Shown here in pieces: positions 26,204-35,186 of a stretch of 64,000 nucleotides of DNA. Under the pieces are notes generated by a model, which ran no database searches, had not been told where the DNA came from, and worked only from the letters and a program-made list of their open reading frames with translations. The translations under genes were made by a program, and so were the position numbers. The stretch comes from Frankia sp. AiPa1 (lineage in GTDB: Bacteria; Actinomycetota; Actinomycetes; Frankiales; Frankiaceae), in contig NZ_JALKFZ020000126.1 in assembly GCF_023243075.1 (NCBI RefSeq), positions 62,001-126,000 of the forward strand, written 5' to 3'. Each line of letters opens with the position of its first letter. The stretch's first letter is position 1.

Positions 26204-29116
26204 GTGCACCAGTTCCTTCCCTTCATTGTCATCGGCCTTGCCACCGGCGCGGTCTACGGCATGGCCGGCGTCGGTCTTGTCCTCACCTACAAGACGTCCG
26301 GAATCTTCAACTTCGGCTATGGCGCCGTCGCCGCGCTCGACGCCTATCTCTTCTATTTCCTGCATACCGACCACGGATTACCCTGGCCACTGGCCGCACT
26401 GGTCTGTGTCGCCGTCTTCGCCCCGCTTCTCGGCCTCGGGCTGGAACTTCTCGCCCGTCTCCTGGACGGCGCGAGCGACACCATCAAAGTGGTGTCCACA
26501 GTCGGCGTCATTCTCCTCGTCACCGCGCTCGGCCAGCTCTGGCACGGCAGTGCGACGCCGACGTTCCCGCATTTCCTCCCGCAGTCGACCGTACGCATGC
26601 TCGGCGTGAACGTCACCTGGGAACAAATCATTATCTTCGCCTTCTCCCTGGTGGCATCGGCGCTGCTTTACTGGTTCTTCCTCGCGGTCCGGCTCGGCGT
26701 CGTCATGCGCGGCGTCGTGGACAACTCTGAACTCGTCGCGGTCTGCGGCGACGACCCGGTGCGGGTGCGACGCTGGGCCTGGATGATCGGCGCCGTGTTC
26801 GCCTCGATCGCCGGGCTGATGGTGGCCCCGGCACTGTCGCTGGACGGGGTCACCCTGACCACCGCCGTGTTCGCGTCGTTCGGCGCGGCGGCGATCGGCT
26901 ACTTCTCGAACCTGCCGCTGACCTTCGCCGGTGGTCTGCTCGTCGGTATCGGCGGCGCACTGCTGGACAAGTACGCCGCCACCGTGAGCTGGGTCGGCGG
27001 GCTGCCGCCGAGTCTGCCGTTCCTGGTGCTCTTCGTCGTTCTGATCGTCACCCCACGGGCCCGGCTCGCACCGCGCCGTCCCGCGGGCGTCGCCTCGGTG
27101 CGCCGCTCCTACCAGGCGCCGGGCCGCGTCCGGCTGGTGGCCGGGGCGGTGGCGATCGTGCTGCTGGCGCTGGTGCCGAGCCTGCAGGCGGGTCACATCG
27201 CGGTGTGGTCGGCGGCGCTGATCTACATCATCCTGTTCCTGTCGCTGGGCCTGCTGGTCCGCCAGTCCGGTCAGATCTCGCTGTGCCAGCTCGGATTCGC
27301 CGCGGTGGGAGCGGCCGCGTTCAGCCACCTCGCGGTCGGTGCGGGCCTGCCGTGGCTGGTCGCGCTCCTGCTGGCCACGCTGATCGCCGTCCCGGTCGGC
27401 GCGCTGGTCGCGATCCCGGCCGTACGGCTGTCGGGGGTGTTCCTGGCGCTTGCCACCCTCGGCCTCGGCATCGTGCTGCAACAGGTCTTCTACCCGCGCC
27501 ACTTCATGTTCGGGACGACCTCGATCGGCATCCCCGATCCGCGCCCGATGGTGAAGATCGGAAACTGGGACCTGTCGAGCGACACGGGGTTCTACTATCT
27601 GCTCCTGCTGATCGTCGTCCTGTGCGTGCTCGTCGTCACCGCGATCAGCCATGGCCGCCTCGGCCGTCTGCTCGGCGCCATGTCCGACTCGCCGCTGGCC
27701 CTCGAGACCCAGGGCACCACCTCGACGGTGCTGAAAGTGCTGGTCTTCTGCATCGCGGCGGCCATGGCCTCGCTCGCCGGCGCACTCACCGGCATGCTGT
27801 ACCAGTACAGCGTGGGGACCTACTTCGGTTCCTTCGACTCGCTGACACTGGTCGCGCTCGTCGTGATCGTCACCATCGGTGAACCCTGGTACGCGGTGAT
27901 CGCGGCGATCGGCTTCACCGTCATCCCCGGTTACATCACCAACTCGGACACGTCGACGTATCTGACGTTGCTCTTCGGCATCGGCGCCGCCGTCTCCGCC
28001 CACGGCACGCGGCGCGGGACGACTCCCGAGGCAGCGCGGCGCCTCCTCGACCGGCTCGGGGGACGCGCACCCCGGCTGGCCCTGGAACCCATCGCGGCGG
28101 GGGGAACCCCCGGCCAGCCGGCAGCACCCACGCGCGCACCTTCCGCCCCGGCCGGGGATGGCAGCACAGGCGTCGCTGCCGCGGCCGGCTCCACGGCGCG
28201 GTCTGGTCCCGGCGACCTGACACCACCGCGGGTGAGCCTGCCCGCCCAGCCAGGACGCGAGAACGCGGGACTGGTCGTGCGGGATCTGACCGTCCGATTC
28301 GGCGGGGTACGGGCGGTGTCCGGCGTGAGCCTCACGGCACCCGCCGGTGCGATCACCGGACTGGTCGGTCCGAACGGCGCCGGAAAGACGACGACCTTCA
28401 ACGCCTGCAGCGGCCTGAACCGGCCCAGCGACGGCCAGATCCTGCTGCACGGCGCGGACGTCACCGCGCACGGCCCTGCCCAGCGGGCCCGGCGCGGGCT
28501 CGGCCGGACGTTCCAGCGCATCGAACTGTTCAACAGCCTGACCGTGCGACAGAACGTCGCCCTCGGCCACGAGGCCGCGCTCGCCGGCCGCAACCCGGCG
28601 AGCCAACTGGTCGGCACCCGCGCACAGGCCAGGGCGGTCGCCGCGGCCACCGCGGACGCGATCACGCTGACCGGCATCGAGCACATCGCCGATCTGCAGG
28701 TCGGCCTGCTGCCCCTCGGCCAGCGACGGCTGGTGGAGCTCGCCCGGGTCCTCGCCGGCCGGTTCGACCTGCTGCTGCTCGACGAACCATCGTCCGGCCT
28801 GGACGCGCACGAGACCGAGGGGTTCGGCCGGGTCCTGACCGAGGTGGTACGCGAGCGGGGCTGCGGCATTCTGCTGGTCGAGCACGACATGACCCTGGTG
28901 CGGGCCATCTGCGACCGGGTCTACGTTCTGGACTTCGGTGCCCTGATCTTCTCGGGTACGACGGAGGAGATGGCCCGCTCCGAGCAGGTCCGGGCCGCTT
29001 ACCTCGGCGATATGGCAGTGACGTCGAACCCGGCCGCCGCGGATGCGGCAGCCGGCGGCGCCGCGGGCACGCTCGCGTCCGTGGTGCCCGGCCAGGACTC
29101 CGCGGGGAAGAGGTGA
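26204..29116 (+). CDS. Fused LivH-LivM-LivG branched-chain amino-acid ABC permease/ATPase
   Basis: 970 residues from GTG 26204. Residues ~1-290 are a LivH-type permease (GLATGAVYGMAGVGLVLTYK, FNFGYGAVAALDAY). Residues ~310-620 are a LivM-type permease (LLVRQSGQISLCQLGFAAVG). An Ala/Pro/Gly-rich linker (~620-690) connects to a LivG-type ATPase with Walker A GPNGAGKT near 725, signature LPLGQRRLVELAR (a variant of LSGGQ), Walker B LLLLDEPSSGLD and the H-loop LVEHDM. These are normally three separate genes. The partner ATPase LivF follows 7 bp downstream and the binding protein precedes. It imports a branched-chain-amino-acid-like solute across the cytoplasmic membrane. Confidence 0.93.
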   Translation: MHQFLPFIVIGLATGAVYGMAGVGLVLTYKTSGIFNFGYGAVAALDAYLFYFLHTDHGLPWPLAALVCVAVFAPLLGLGLELLARLLDGASDTIKVVSTVGVILLVTALGQLWHGSATPTFPHFLPQSTVRMLGVNVTWEQIIIFAFSLVASALLYWFFLAVRLGVVMRGVVDNSELVAVCGDDPVRVRRWAWMIGAVFASIAGLMVAPALSLDGVTLTTAVFASFGAAAIGYFSNLPLTFAGGLLVGIGGALLDKYAATVSWVGGLPPSLPFLVLFVVLIVTPRARLAPRRPAGVASVRRSYQAPGRVRLVAGAVAIVLLALVPSLQAGHIAVWSAALIYIILFLSLGLLVRQSGQISLCQLGFAAVGAAAFSHLAVGAGLPWLVALLLATLIAVPVGALVAIPAVRLSGVFLALATLGLGIVLQQVFYPRHFMFGTTSIGIPDPRPMVKIGNWDLSSDTGFYYLLLLIVVLCVLVVTAISHGRLGRLLGAMSDSPLALETQGTTSTVLKVLVFCIAAAMASLAGALTGMLYQYSVGTYFGSFDSLTLVALVVIVTIGEPWYAVIAAIGFTVIPGYITNSDTSTYLTLLFGIGAAVSAHGTRRGTTPEAARRLLDRLGGRAPRLALEPIAAGGTPGQPAAPTRAPSAPAGDGSTGVAAAAGSTARSGPGDLTPPRVSLPAQPGRENAGLVVRDLTVRFGGVRAVSGVSLTAPAGAITGLVGPNGAGKTTTFNACSGLNRPSDGQILLHGADVTAHGPAQRARRGLGRTFQRIELFNSLTVRQNVALGHEAALAGRNPASQLVGTRAQARAVAAATADAITLTGIEHIADLQVGLLPLGQRRLVELARVLAGRFDLLLLDEPSSGLDAHETEGFGRVLTEVVRERGCGILLVEHDMTLVRAICDRVYVLDFGALIFSGTTEEMARSEQVRAAYLGDMAVTSNPAAADAAAGGAAGTLASVVPGQDSAGKR

Positions 29117-29123
29117 GCTCACG

Positions 29124-29819
29124 ATGCTGAACCTGACCGGAGTGACCGCCGGCTACGCAAGCACGACCGTCCTGCGCGGCGTCGACTTCGCGGTCGGCGA
29201 CGGCGAGGTGGTCGCGCTGCTGGGCCCGAACGGCGCCGGCAAGACCACGTTGCTGCGCACCGCCACCGGCCTGCTGCGCCCGTCCGCCGGCCGGATCGAG
29301 TTCGGCGGTCGGGACATCACCGGCCGCGCGGCGCAGCACTTCTCCCGCGACGGCATCTGCCTGCTGCCCGAGGGCCGGGGGATCTTCCCGTCCCTCACCG
29401 TCCGGGAGAACCTGATGATCCAGGCCCGCGGTCGGGACCTGGACGCGTCGATCGCGACGGCGGCCGAGCTCTACCCGGTGCTCGGCCGCCGGCTGCGCCA
29501 GACCGCGGGGAGCATGTCCGGCGGCGAGCAGCAGATGCTCGCGCTCACCCGGGCCTACCTCACCGATCCGAAGATCGTGCTGGTGGACGAGGCCTCGCTC
29601 GGCCTCGCGCCACTGGCCGTCGACACGATCTACGAGGCGCTCGGCCGGCTGGTCGAGCACCATGTCTCGCTGGTCGTCGTCGAGCAGTACGTGCAGAAGG
29701 CCCTCGCGATCGCCGACACGGCGTTCATCCTCAATCAGGGCGTCATGGTCCGCTCCGGCCCCGCCAAGGAGATCGACATTGAGGAGATCTACGAACGCTA
29801 CCTCGGCATCAACGCCTAG
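29124..29819 (+). CDS. livF: Branched-chain amino-acid-type ABC transporter ATPase LivF
   Basis: 231 residues from ATG 29124, with GAGGTGAG upstream. It has Walker A GPNGAGKT, the LivF-typical Q-loop region LLPEGRGIFPSLTVRENL, signature MSGGEQQMLALTRAY, Walker B IVLVDEASLGLAP and H-loop VVEQYVQKAL. Length fits LivF. It starts 7 bp after the fused LivHMG gene, so the two ATPases form the heterodimeric motor of the importer. Start chosen over 29043, which would overlap the upstream gene by 74 bp. Confidence 0.95.
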   Translation: MLNLTGVTAGYASTTVLRGVDFAVGDGEVVALLGPNGAGKTTLLRTATGLLRPSAGRIEFGGRDITGRAAQHFSRDGICLLPEGRGIFPSLTVRENLMIQARGRDLDASIATAAELYPVLGRRLRQTAGSMSGGEQQMLALTRAYLTDPKIVLVDEASLGLAPLAVDTIYEALGRLVEHHVSLVVVEQYVQKALAIADTAFILNQGVMVRSGPAKEIDIEEIYERYLGINA

Positions 29820-29897
29820 CACCCGCCCCCGCCGGCCCGCGCCGGCCCACCGAAGGACGCGCACCCCACGATTGCTACGCCCTGCGGCGACCGCCGA

Positions 29898-29975
29898 GCA
29901 AGATCCGCCCAAACAGGTCGCCGTGGGGGGCAAATCGGACACGAACACCCCCACGACGACCTACCTGGATCTTGC
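29898..29975. repeat. 78-bp nested palindrome (REP-like or cruciform element)
   Basis: Three inverted arm pairs are nested in order: GCAAGATCC (29898-29906)/GGATCTTGC (29967-29975), AGGTCG (29915-29920)/CGACCT (29957-29962) and CGTGGGGG (29922-29929)/CCCCCACG (29948-29955), around an 18-nt loop. It lies in the otherwise geneless 29820-30142 stretch between livF and the damaged FMN-binding gene. The flanks contain only a minor GCCGGC hairpin (29831-29846). Confidence 0.75.
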
Positions 29976-30142
29976 ACTCGGTGAGACCGTCACGGAAGGT
30001 GACATCCGGCCCGCGGGCCTCCCGGCTGGCAACGAAACTGGTGCGGGACGATCACACGGAAGGCATTCGGGGGTCGTCCGAGAGCCCGGCAAGCTCTGAG
30101 GTCACCCACAGGGGGCCCATGGGGAACTAACAGGTCGTCCTG

Positions 30143-30718
30143 GTGGTCGGCGGCAAGGCGGCGACCGGGTCGGGCGAGCGTCCCGTCGCGCTCGGCACCG
30201 CCCCGGCCGGAACCGCCGGAACCGCCGGAACCGCCGGGACGACCGGAACTGCCGGAACTGCCGGGACGGCGACACCGTCGGCCAGCGCCACGCCGGGCAC
30301 GACGGGCGACGGCTCGTCCGGCGGCGGCAGCGGTACGGCATCCGCTTCGTCGGGTTCGACCGGATCGACTGGCACGACGGCCCCGACGGCGAGCCCGTCC
30401 ACCGCCGCCTCGTCCGGGAGCTCGTCGTCCGGCACGTCCATGACCAGGACGATCACCGGGGACGCGATCGACACCCGGTTTGGGGCGGTGCAGGTCAAGG
30501 TCGTGCTGACCGGCAAGAAGATCGTGGATGTGGTGACGGTGCAGGTGCCGGACCGCGAGCGGCGCGACGTCGAGATCAACGACCAGGCCGTGCCCATCCT
30601 CAAGCAGGAGGTGCTCACCGCGCAGAACGCAAAGATCGACAGTGTCTCCGGCGCGTCGTACACGAGTTACGGGTACGCCTGGTCAGTGCAGTCCGCCCTG
30701 GACAAGGCCGGTGTCTAG
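30143..30718 (+). CDS. FMN-binding domain protein lacking an export signal (probably 5'-truncated)
   Basis: 191 codons from GTG 30143; the frame is closed by TAA at 30128 and no ribosome-binding site is visible. A low-complexity Gly/Thr/Ser linker built on 9-bp repeats (30205-30275) precedes an intact ~85-residue FMN_bind domain. Its flavinylation motif DSVSGASYTS lies near the C-terminus; ApbE enzymes normally attach FMN to such a Thr. Relatives are membrane-anchored extracytoplasmic electron carriers with an N-terminal signal or membrane helix, which is missing here. The stop overlaps the GTG of the ApbE gene. It is likely a decaying member of an FMN-transfer electron module. Confidence 0.7.
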   Translation: MVGGKAATGSGERPVALGTAPAGTAGTAGTAGTTGTAGTAGTATPSASATPGTTGDGSSGGGSGTASASSGSTGSTGTTAPTASPSTAASSGSSSSGTSMTRTITGDAIDTRFGAVQVKVVLTGKKIVDVVTVQVPDRERRDVEINDQAVPILKQEVLTAQNAKIDSVSGASYTSYGYAWSVQSALDKAGV

Positions 30719-31350
30719 GCCCGCCGCCCCCGCGCGGGGTGCCGCCCGGGTCGCACGGGGCGGCGAGGCCCCTGGGGGTCGAGTGCGGCGCGTCCACGCC
30801 GAACCGGTGATGGGCACGGTCGTCAGCATCGACGTGCGCACGCTGTTGCCGCCGGATCGCCTCGACGCCGCGATCGACGCGGCCGTGGCCGTCCTGCACC
30901 AAGCCGACGCCGATCTCAGCACCTTCCGACCCGACTCCTGGGTGTCCCGGATGCGAAGTGGCGCGTGCACGCTGTCCGACTGCCCGGAGCACATCCAGGC
31001 GATCTACCGGGCGGCCGAGGCCTGCCGGGCACGCACCGGTGGCCTGTTCGACCCGGGCTGGCGCCGCGACGGCACCCTTGACCCGACCGGGCTGGTCAAG
31101 GGCTGGGCCGCCGACGCCGCATCCTGGGCGCTGACCCGCGCGAGTGCCACCGCGCACTGCGTGAACGCGGCCGGGGACCTACGGGTTCGTGGACTGGCCG
31201 CCCCCGGGGTCCCGTGGCGGCTCGGCATCGCCGACCCGGCACGTCCCGGCCACCTCGTCGCGGTCGTCGAGGGCAGCGACCTCGCCGTCGCCACCTCGGG
31301 GACGCGCGAGCGAGGTGCGCACGTCATCGACCCACGCACCGGTACCGGAG
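30711..31350 (+). pseudogene. apbE: ApbE-like FAD:protein FMN transferase, 3'-truncated
   Basis: The start GTG 30711 overlaps the FMN-binding stop. ApbE motifs are recognisable: PVMGTVVSID, LSTFRPDSWVSRM, DPTGLVKGWAADAAS, VNAAGDLRVRG and LAVATSGTRERGAHVIDPRT. Homology ends near 31350. The normal C-terminal third, with the Ala-Asp-Ala-x-A-T type Mg-binding segment, is absent. The frame then stays open without a stop into the SNF2 helicase gene. ApbE transfers FMN from FAD to a Ser/Thr of FMN-binding proteins outside the membrane. The loss of the metal-binding part predicts inactivity. Confidence 0.75.
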
Positions 31351-31511
31351 AACTCGCCGTAGCGCACCTATGTCATGCCTGGCGTCGATCGTCAAGGCCG
31401 GGCACCGGCCGGCGTGGTCACATGGTGGCCGGTGTGGTCTGTCTGGGCTGGCGGGGACCGTGTCTGTCCGGGGTGCCGGATTCGTATGGCCTGCTGCTAG
31501 CGTCAGGACGC

Positions 31512-34500
31512 ATGGTGCCGGCGTCCTTGCGGGACATTGACCGTAACCGTGTGCGGGCCGTGGTCGGCGAGGCCACCTTTCGGCGCGGCGAACAGTATGC
31601 CCGCAGGGGGGCCGTGGCCGAGGTGTCGTGGCAACCGTCGGGGAACACGCTCATCGGCCGGGTGGCGGGAAGCAACGGCAAGCGCTACAGCACCACGGCG
31701 TACTTCGTCGAGGGCGATCAGGCGCATCCCTGGCAGTTCCGGGGCGGCAACTGCAGCTGCCCGATGGCTCTCGACTGCAAGCACACGGCGGCGCTCGTCC
31801 TGGCCGCGGCGCAGGCCGCCAGCCTCACCGCGGTGGCGAAACCCGCGGCCGAGAGATGGACGGACTCCATGGTTTCCGGTACCGCTGCGCCCGCGCGGGC
31901 GCAGCGCGGCGGTGCGATCCGCCCGGTCACACCACCGCCCACCTGGGCATCGACGTTGACGGACCTGCTCGGCGAGACGTCGAGCCCGAAGGGGCCGGGG
32001 CGGACGACGCCGCTGGCCATCGAGCTGTCGCTGTCCGACGAACCGGCAGCGGGCCGCAGGCCACCGGCCGGTCCATCCCTGCGGGTCATGGCACGCCTGG
32101 TGCAGCAGGGAAAAACCGGCTGGATCAGCGCGCCCACCTGGTCGCAGCTGAACGCGCCCTACGGGAGGTACCACCACAGCGGCCATCACGAGGCGCAGCT
32201 GCGCATCCTGCGCGAGATCCACGCCGTCTACCAGGCCGGCGACAGCAGCTCGCCGTATCCGCGTTACGGCGAGGAGAAATACCTTGACCTCGGCGAGTTC
32301 CACAGCCCGCGGCTGTGGCCGCTGCTCGACGAGGCCCGCGCCGCCGGAGTGGAGCTCGTGCACCAGCGCAAGCGGATGGGCAGCGTCGAGCCGTACACGT
32401 CGGCGGAGTTCTGCCTGGACATCACCCGTACCTCGCGCGCGCTCACCCTTCGCCCGGTGCTCCAGGTCAGCGACTCGGACGTGGACCTCGCGCCGTTCGC
32501 GTTCATCGGCCGCCACGGTGTCGTCGCCATCGACCGCGCCGAGATCCAGACCACCGACCAGCACGAGAACTGGCACCTGCGGCTCGCCCGGCTGACCTCG
32601 CCGGTGCCGCCGGCGCTGGTGCGGATGGCGGTGGCGAACCAACGCATGCGGATCCCGGCCGCCGACCAGCCGCGGTTCCTCGTCGACTTCTATCCACGAC
32701 TCGCCCGGCTGGCTCGGATCGTCTCCAGTGACGGCTCGTTCGAGCCGCCCGCCCTGCCCAGGCCCACCCTGGTCGCCCGGGCGACCTTCGGACCCGACCA
32801 CACCGTCCAGCTCGACTGGGAGTGGGACTACTCCGTCGGAGATCTGGCGGACGGAGATCTGACGGACGCGACCGCGGCGGACGCAGCTCTGACCGACGGC
32901 GACCCGACCAGCGGAAACCACGAGATCGGTGCCCTTCGGCGGCGCGTACCGCTGCAGGCCGACGGCCCGGATGCCGGCTACCGTGACCACGCGGCCGAGG
33001 CGGAGATCCTCTCCGGGCTGAACCGCTCCGAGCTGCCGGCCAACGCGGGCCTGGGCCTGGCGGCCCTGGGCCAGGTCGGGGCGGGTGTGGCGGGTGTGGC
33101 GGGTGTGGGTGCGACGGGGGGGCCGGCGGCGACTGTGCTGCGCGGGATGGACACCATGCGGCTGAGCACACAGCTGCTGCCGCGGCTGACCGCGCTGGAC
33201 GGCGTCATCGTCGAGATCGGCGGGGACCCGCTCGACTACCGCGACGCGAGCGACACGCTGCGGATCGAGGTGTCCACCGATGCGGTGCCGGGCGAGCCGG
33301 ACTGGTTCGATCTCAGCGTCGCCGTGCGGCTGGACGGGCAGCTCATACCGTTTCCACCGGTCTTCGAGGCACTGAGCCGGGACGAGCCCTACCTGCTGCT
33401 CGACGATGGCGCCTTCCTGCGCCTCGACCGGCCCGAGCTGCACTCGCTGCGCCGCCTGATCGAGGAGGCCGCCGCGTTGCGGGACAACCCGGCCGGGCCG
33501 TTGCGGATCAGCCGTTTCCAGGCGGGGCTCTGGGAGGAACTGGTGGCCCTCGGCGTGATCGGCCACCAGGCGGAGCAGTGGCGAACCCAGGTGGAGAGCA
33601 TCCTCGCCTTCGAGACCGCCGGGGCGAAGGAACCGCCGGACACCCTGCGGGCGAGCCTGCGGCCATACCAGGTCGACGGATTCCGCTGGTTGACGTTCCT
33701 GTGGGACTGCGGGCTCGGCGGAATCCTCGCCGACGACATGGGGCTCGGCAAGACGCTGCAGTCCCTGGCGCTCATCTGCCACGCGCGCAGGCGGGATCCG
33801 GCGCTCCCACCGTTTCTCATCATCGCGCCGACGAGCGTGGTGGGAAACTGGGCGGCCGAGGCCGCCCGGTTCGCCCCGCGGCTGCGGGTCGCGACCCTCA
33901 CCGACACGCTGCGCCGCCGCGGCCAGTCGTTGGACGACATCACCGCCACCGCCGATGTCGTTATCACGTCCTACACGCTGTTTCGGCTCGACACCGAGGA
34001 CTATTCCGCCGCCGCCTGGGCCGGCCTGATTCTCGACGAGGCCCAGACGGTGAAGAACCACCAGTCGAAGGCCTACCAGTGCGCCCGGCTGCTGCCCGCG
34101 CCGTTCAAGCTGGCCGTGACCGGCACACCGTTGGAAAACAATGTGATGGAGCTGTGGTCACTGCTGTCCATCACCGCTCCGGGTCTGTTCCCGAACCGCA
34201 CCCGCTTCCACGAGTACTACGCCCGCCCCATCGAGAAACAGGGTGACGCCGAGCTCCTCGGCCAGCTCCGCCGCCGGATCCGACCGCTGGTCACCCGCCG
34301 GACCAAGGAACAGGTGGCGCCGGACCTGCCGGCCAAGCAGGAACAGGTCATCGACGTCGACCTGCACCCCCGGCATCGCCGGGCATATCAGGTCCGGTTG
34401 CAACGGGAACGGCAGCGGGTCCTCGGGCTGGTCGACGACATGAACCGCAACCGGTTCACGATCCTGCAGTCGCTGACGACCCTGCGCCAGCTCAGCCTGC

Positions 34501-35042
34501 ACGCCGGTCTCGTCGACGACGCCCATGACGCGATCGCCAGCGCCAAGATAGACGTGCTGCTCGAGCAGCTCCGCGACGTCGTCGACGGCGGCCATCGCGC
34601 GCTGGTGTTCAGCCAGTTCACCCGGTTCCTCGGCAAGGTCCGCGACGCACTGGACGCCGCCGGCATCGAGTACTGCTATCTCGACGGCGCCACCCGCGAC
34701 CGCCCCGCCGTCCTGCGCCGGTTCAAGTCCGGAACCGTACCCGTCTTCCTGATCAGCCTGAAGGCCGGCGGGACCGGCCTGAACCTGACCGAGGCGGACT
34801 ACTGCTTCCTCCTGGACCCGTGGTGGAATCCCGCTACCGAGGCGCAGGCGGTCGACCGGACCCACCGCATCGGCCAGACCCGCAACGTCATGGTCTACCG
34901 GCTCGTCGCCCGGGACACCATCGAGGAGAAGGTCATGGCGCTCAAGGTCCGTAAGGCCGAACTGTTCGCCAGCATCATGGACGGCGGCGACTTCGTCGAC
35001 ACCACCCTCGATGCCGACGACATCCGCCAGTTGCTGTCCTGA
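31512..35042 (+). CDS. SWIM zinc-finger, SNF2/HepA-family helicase
   Basis: 1176 residues from ATG 31512, with CAGGA upstream. The same frame is open back to 30642 through the ApbE remnant, so a fusion transcript or protein is possible. A SWIM zinc finger (CSCPMALDCKH) lies near residue 81. The SNF2 ATPase has GGILADDMGLGKTLQSLAL near 735, the DEAQ box LILDEAQTVKNHQ near 840 and GTPLENN. The C-terminal helicase lobe has FSQFTRFLGKV, KAGGTGLNLTEADYC and THRIGQTR near 1118. Family members move on double-stranded DNA or remodel RNA polymerase-DNA complexes. No nuclease, methylase or defence partner is adjacent, so a housekeeping or DNA-repair role is as likely as defence. Confidence 0.9.
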   Translation: MVPASLRDIDRNRVRAVVGEATFRRGEQYARRGAVAEVSWQPSGNTLIGRVAGSNGKRYSTTAYFVEGDQAHPWQFRGGNCSCPMALDCKHTAALVLAAAQAASLTAVAKPAAERWTDSMVSGTAAPARAQRGGAIRPVTPPPTWASTLTDLLGETSSPKGPGRTTPLAIELSLSDEPAAGRRPPAGPSLRVMARLVQQGKTGWISAPTWSQLNAPYGRYHHSGHHEAQLRILREIHAVYQAGDSSSPYPRYGEEKYLDLGEFHSPRLWPLLDEARAAGVELVHQRKRMGSVEPYTSAEFCLDITRTSRALTLRPVLQVSDSDVDLAPFAFIGRHGVVAIDRAEIQTTDQHENWHLRLARLTSPVPPALVRMAVANQRMRIPAADQPRFLVDFYPRLARLARIVSSDGSFEPPALPRPTLVARATFGPDHTVQLDWEWDYSVGDLADGDLTDATAADAALTDGDPTSGNHEIGALRRRVPLQADGPDAGYRDHAAEAEILSGLNRSELPANAGLGLAALGQVGAGVAGVAGVGATGGPAATVLRGMDTMRLSTQLLPRLTALDGVIVEIGGDPLDYRDASDTLRIEVSTDAVPGEPDWFDLSVAVRLDGQLIPFPPVFEALSRDEPYLLLDDGAFLRLDRPELHSLRRLIEEAAALRDNPAGPLRISRFQAGLWEELVALGVIGHQAEQWRTQVESILAFETAGAKEPPDTLRASLRPYQVDGFRWLTFLWDCGLGGILADDMGLGKTLQSLALICHARRRDPALPPFLIIAPTSVVGNWAAEAARFAPRLRVATLTDTLRRRGQSLDDITATADVVITSYTLFRLDTEDYSAAAWAGLILDEAQTVKNHQSKAYQCARLLPAPFKLAVTGTPLENNVMELWSLLSITAPGLFPNRTRFHEYYARPIEKQGDAELLGQLRRRIRPLVTRRTKEQVAPDLPAKQEQVIDVDLHPRHRRAYQVRLQRERQRVLGLVDDMNRNRFTILQSLTTLRQLSLHAGLVDDAHDAIASAKIDVLLEQLRDVVDGGHRALVFSQFTRFLGKVRDALDAAGIEYCYLDGATRDRPAVLRRFKSGTVPVFLISLKAGGTGLNLTEADYCFLLDPWWNPATEAQAVDRTHRIGQTRNVMVYRLVARDTIEEKVMALKVRKAELFASIMDGGDFVDTTLDADDIRQLLS

Positions 35043-35186
35043 CGGTCACATGCCGACCTCTACGACCACCTTCCACGAGGGGATCCGGGTCCTGGCCGAG
35101 AGGACCCCTGACCCGCACAATGTCCTGCTCACCGCGAAACGTCGGGCGACGCAGTGACCGATGGATCCGAGACCAAGGAGAAGACC

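Noticed and set aside
26378..29122. 914-codon minus-strand ORF under the fused Liv gene
   Set aside because: The plus strand encodes permease helices and ABC motifs across the same stretch; the antisense product is Glu/Arg/His/Gln-rich without domains.
31503..34061. 852-codon minus-strand ORF under the SNF2 gene
   Set aside because: Helicase and SWIM motifs are on the plus strand; the antisense has no domain.
35050..35157. 35-codon ORF between the SNF2 and LLM genes (MPTSTTTFHEGIRVLAERTP)
   Set aside because: Coding-like but no ribosome-binding site, no family and very short; it may be a scrap of a lost gene, not enough to annotate.
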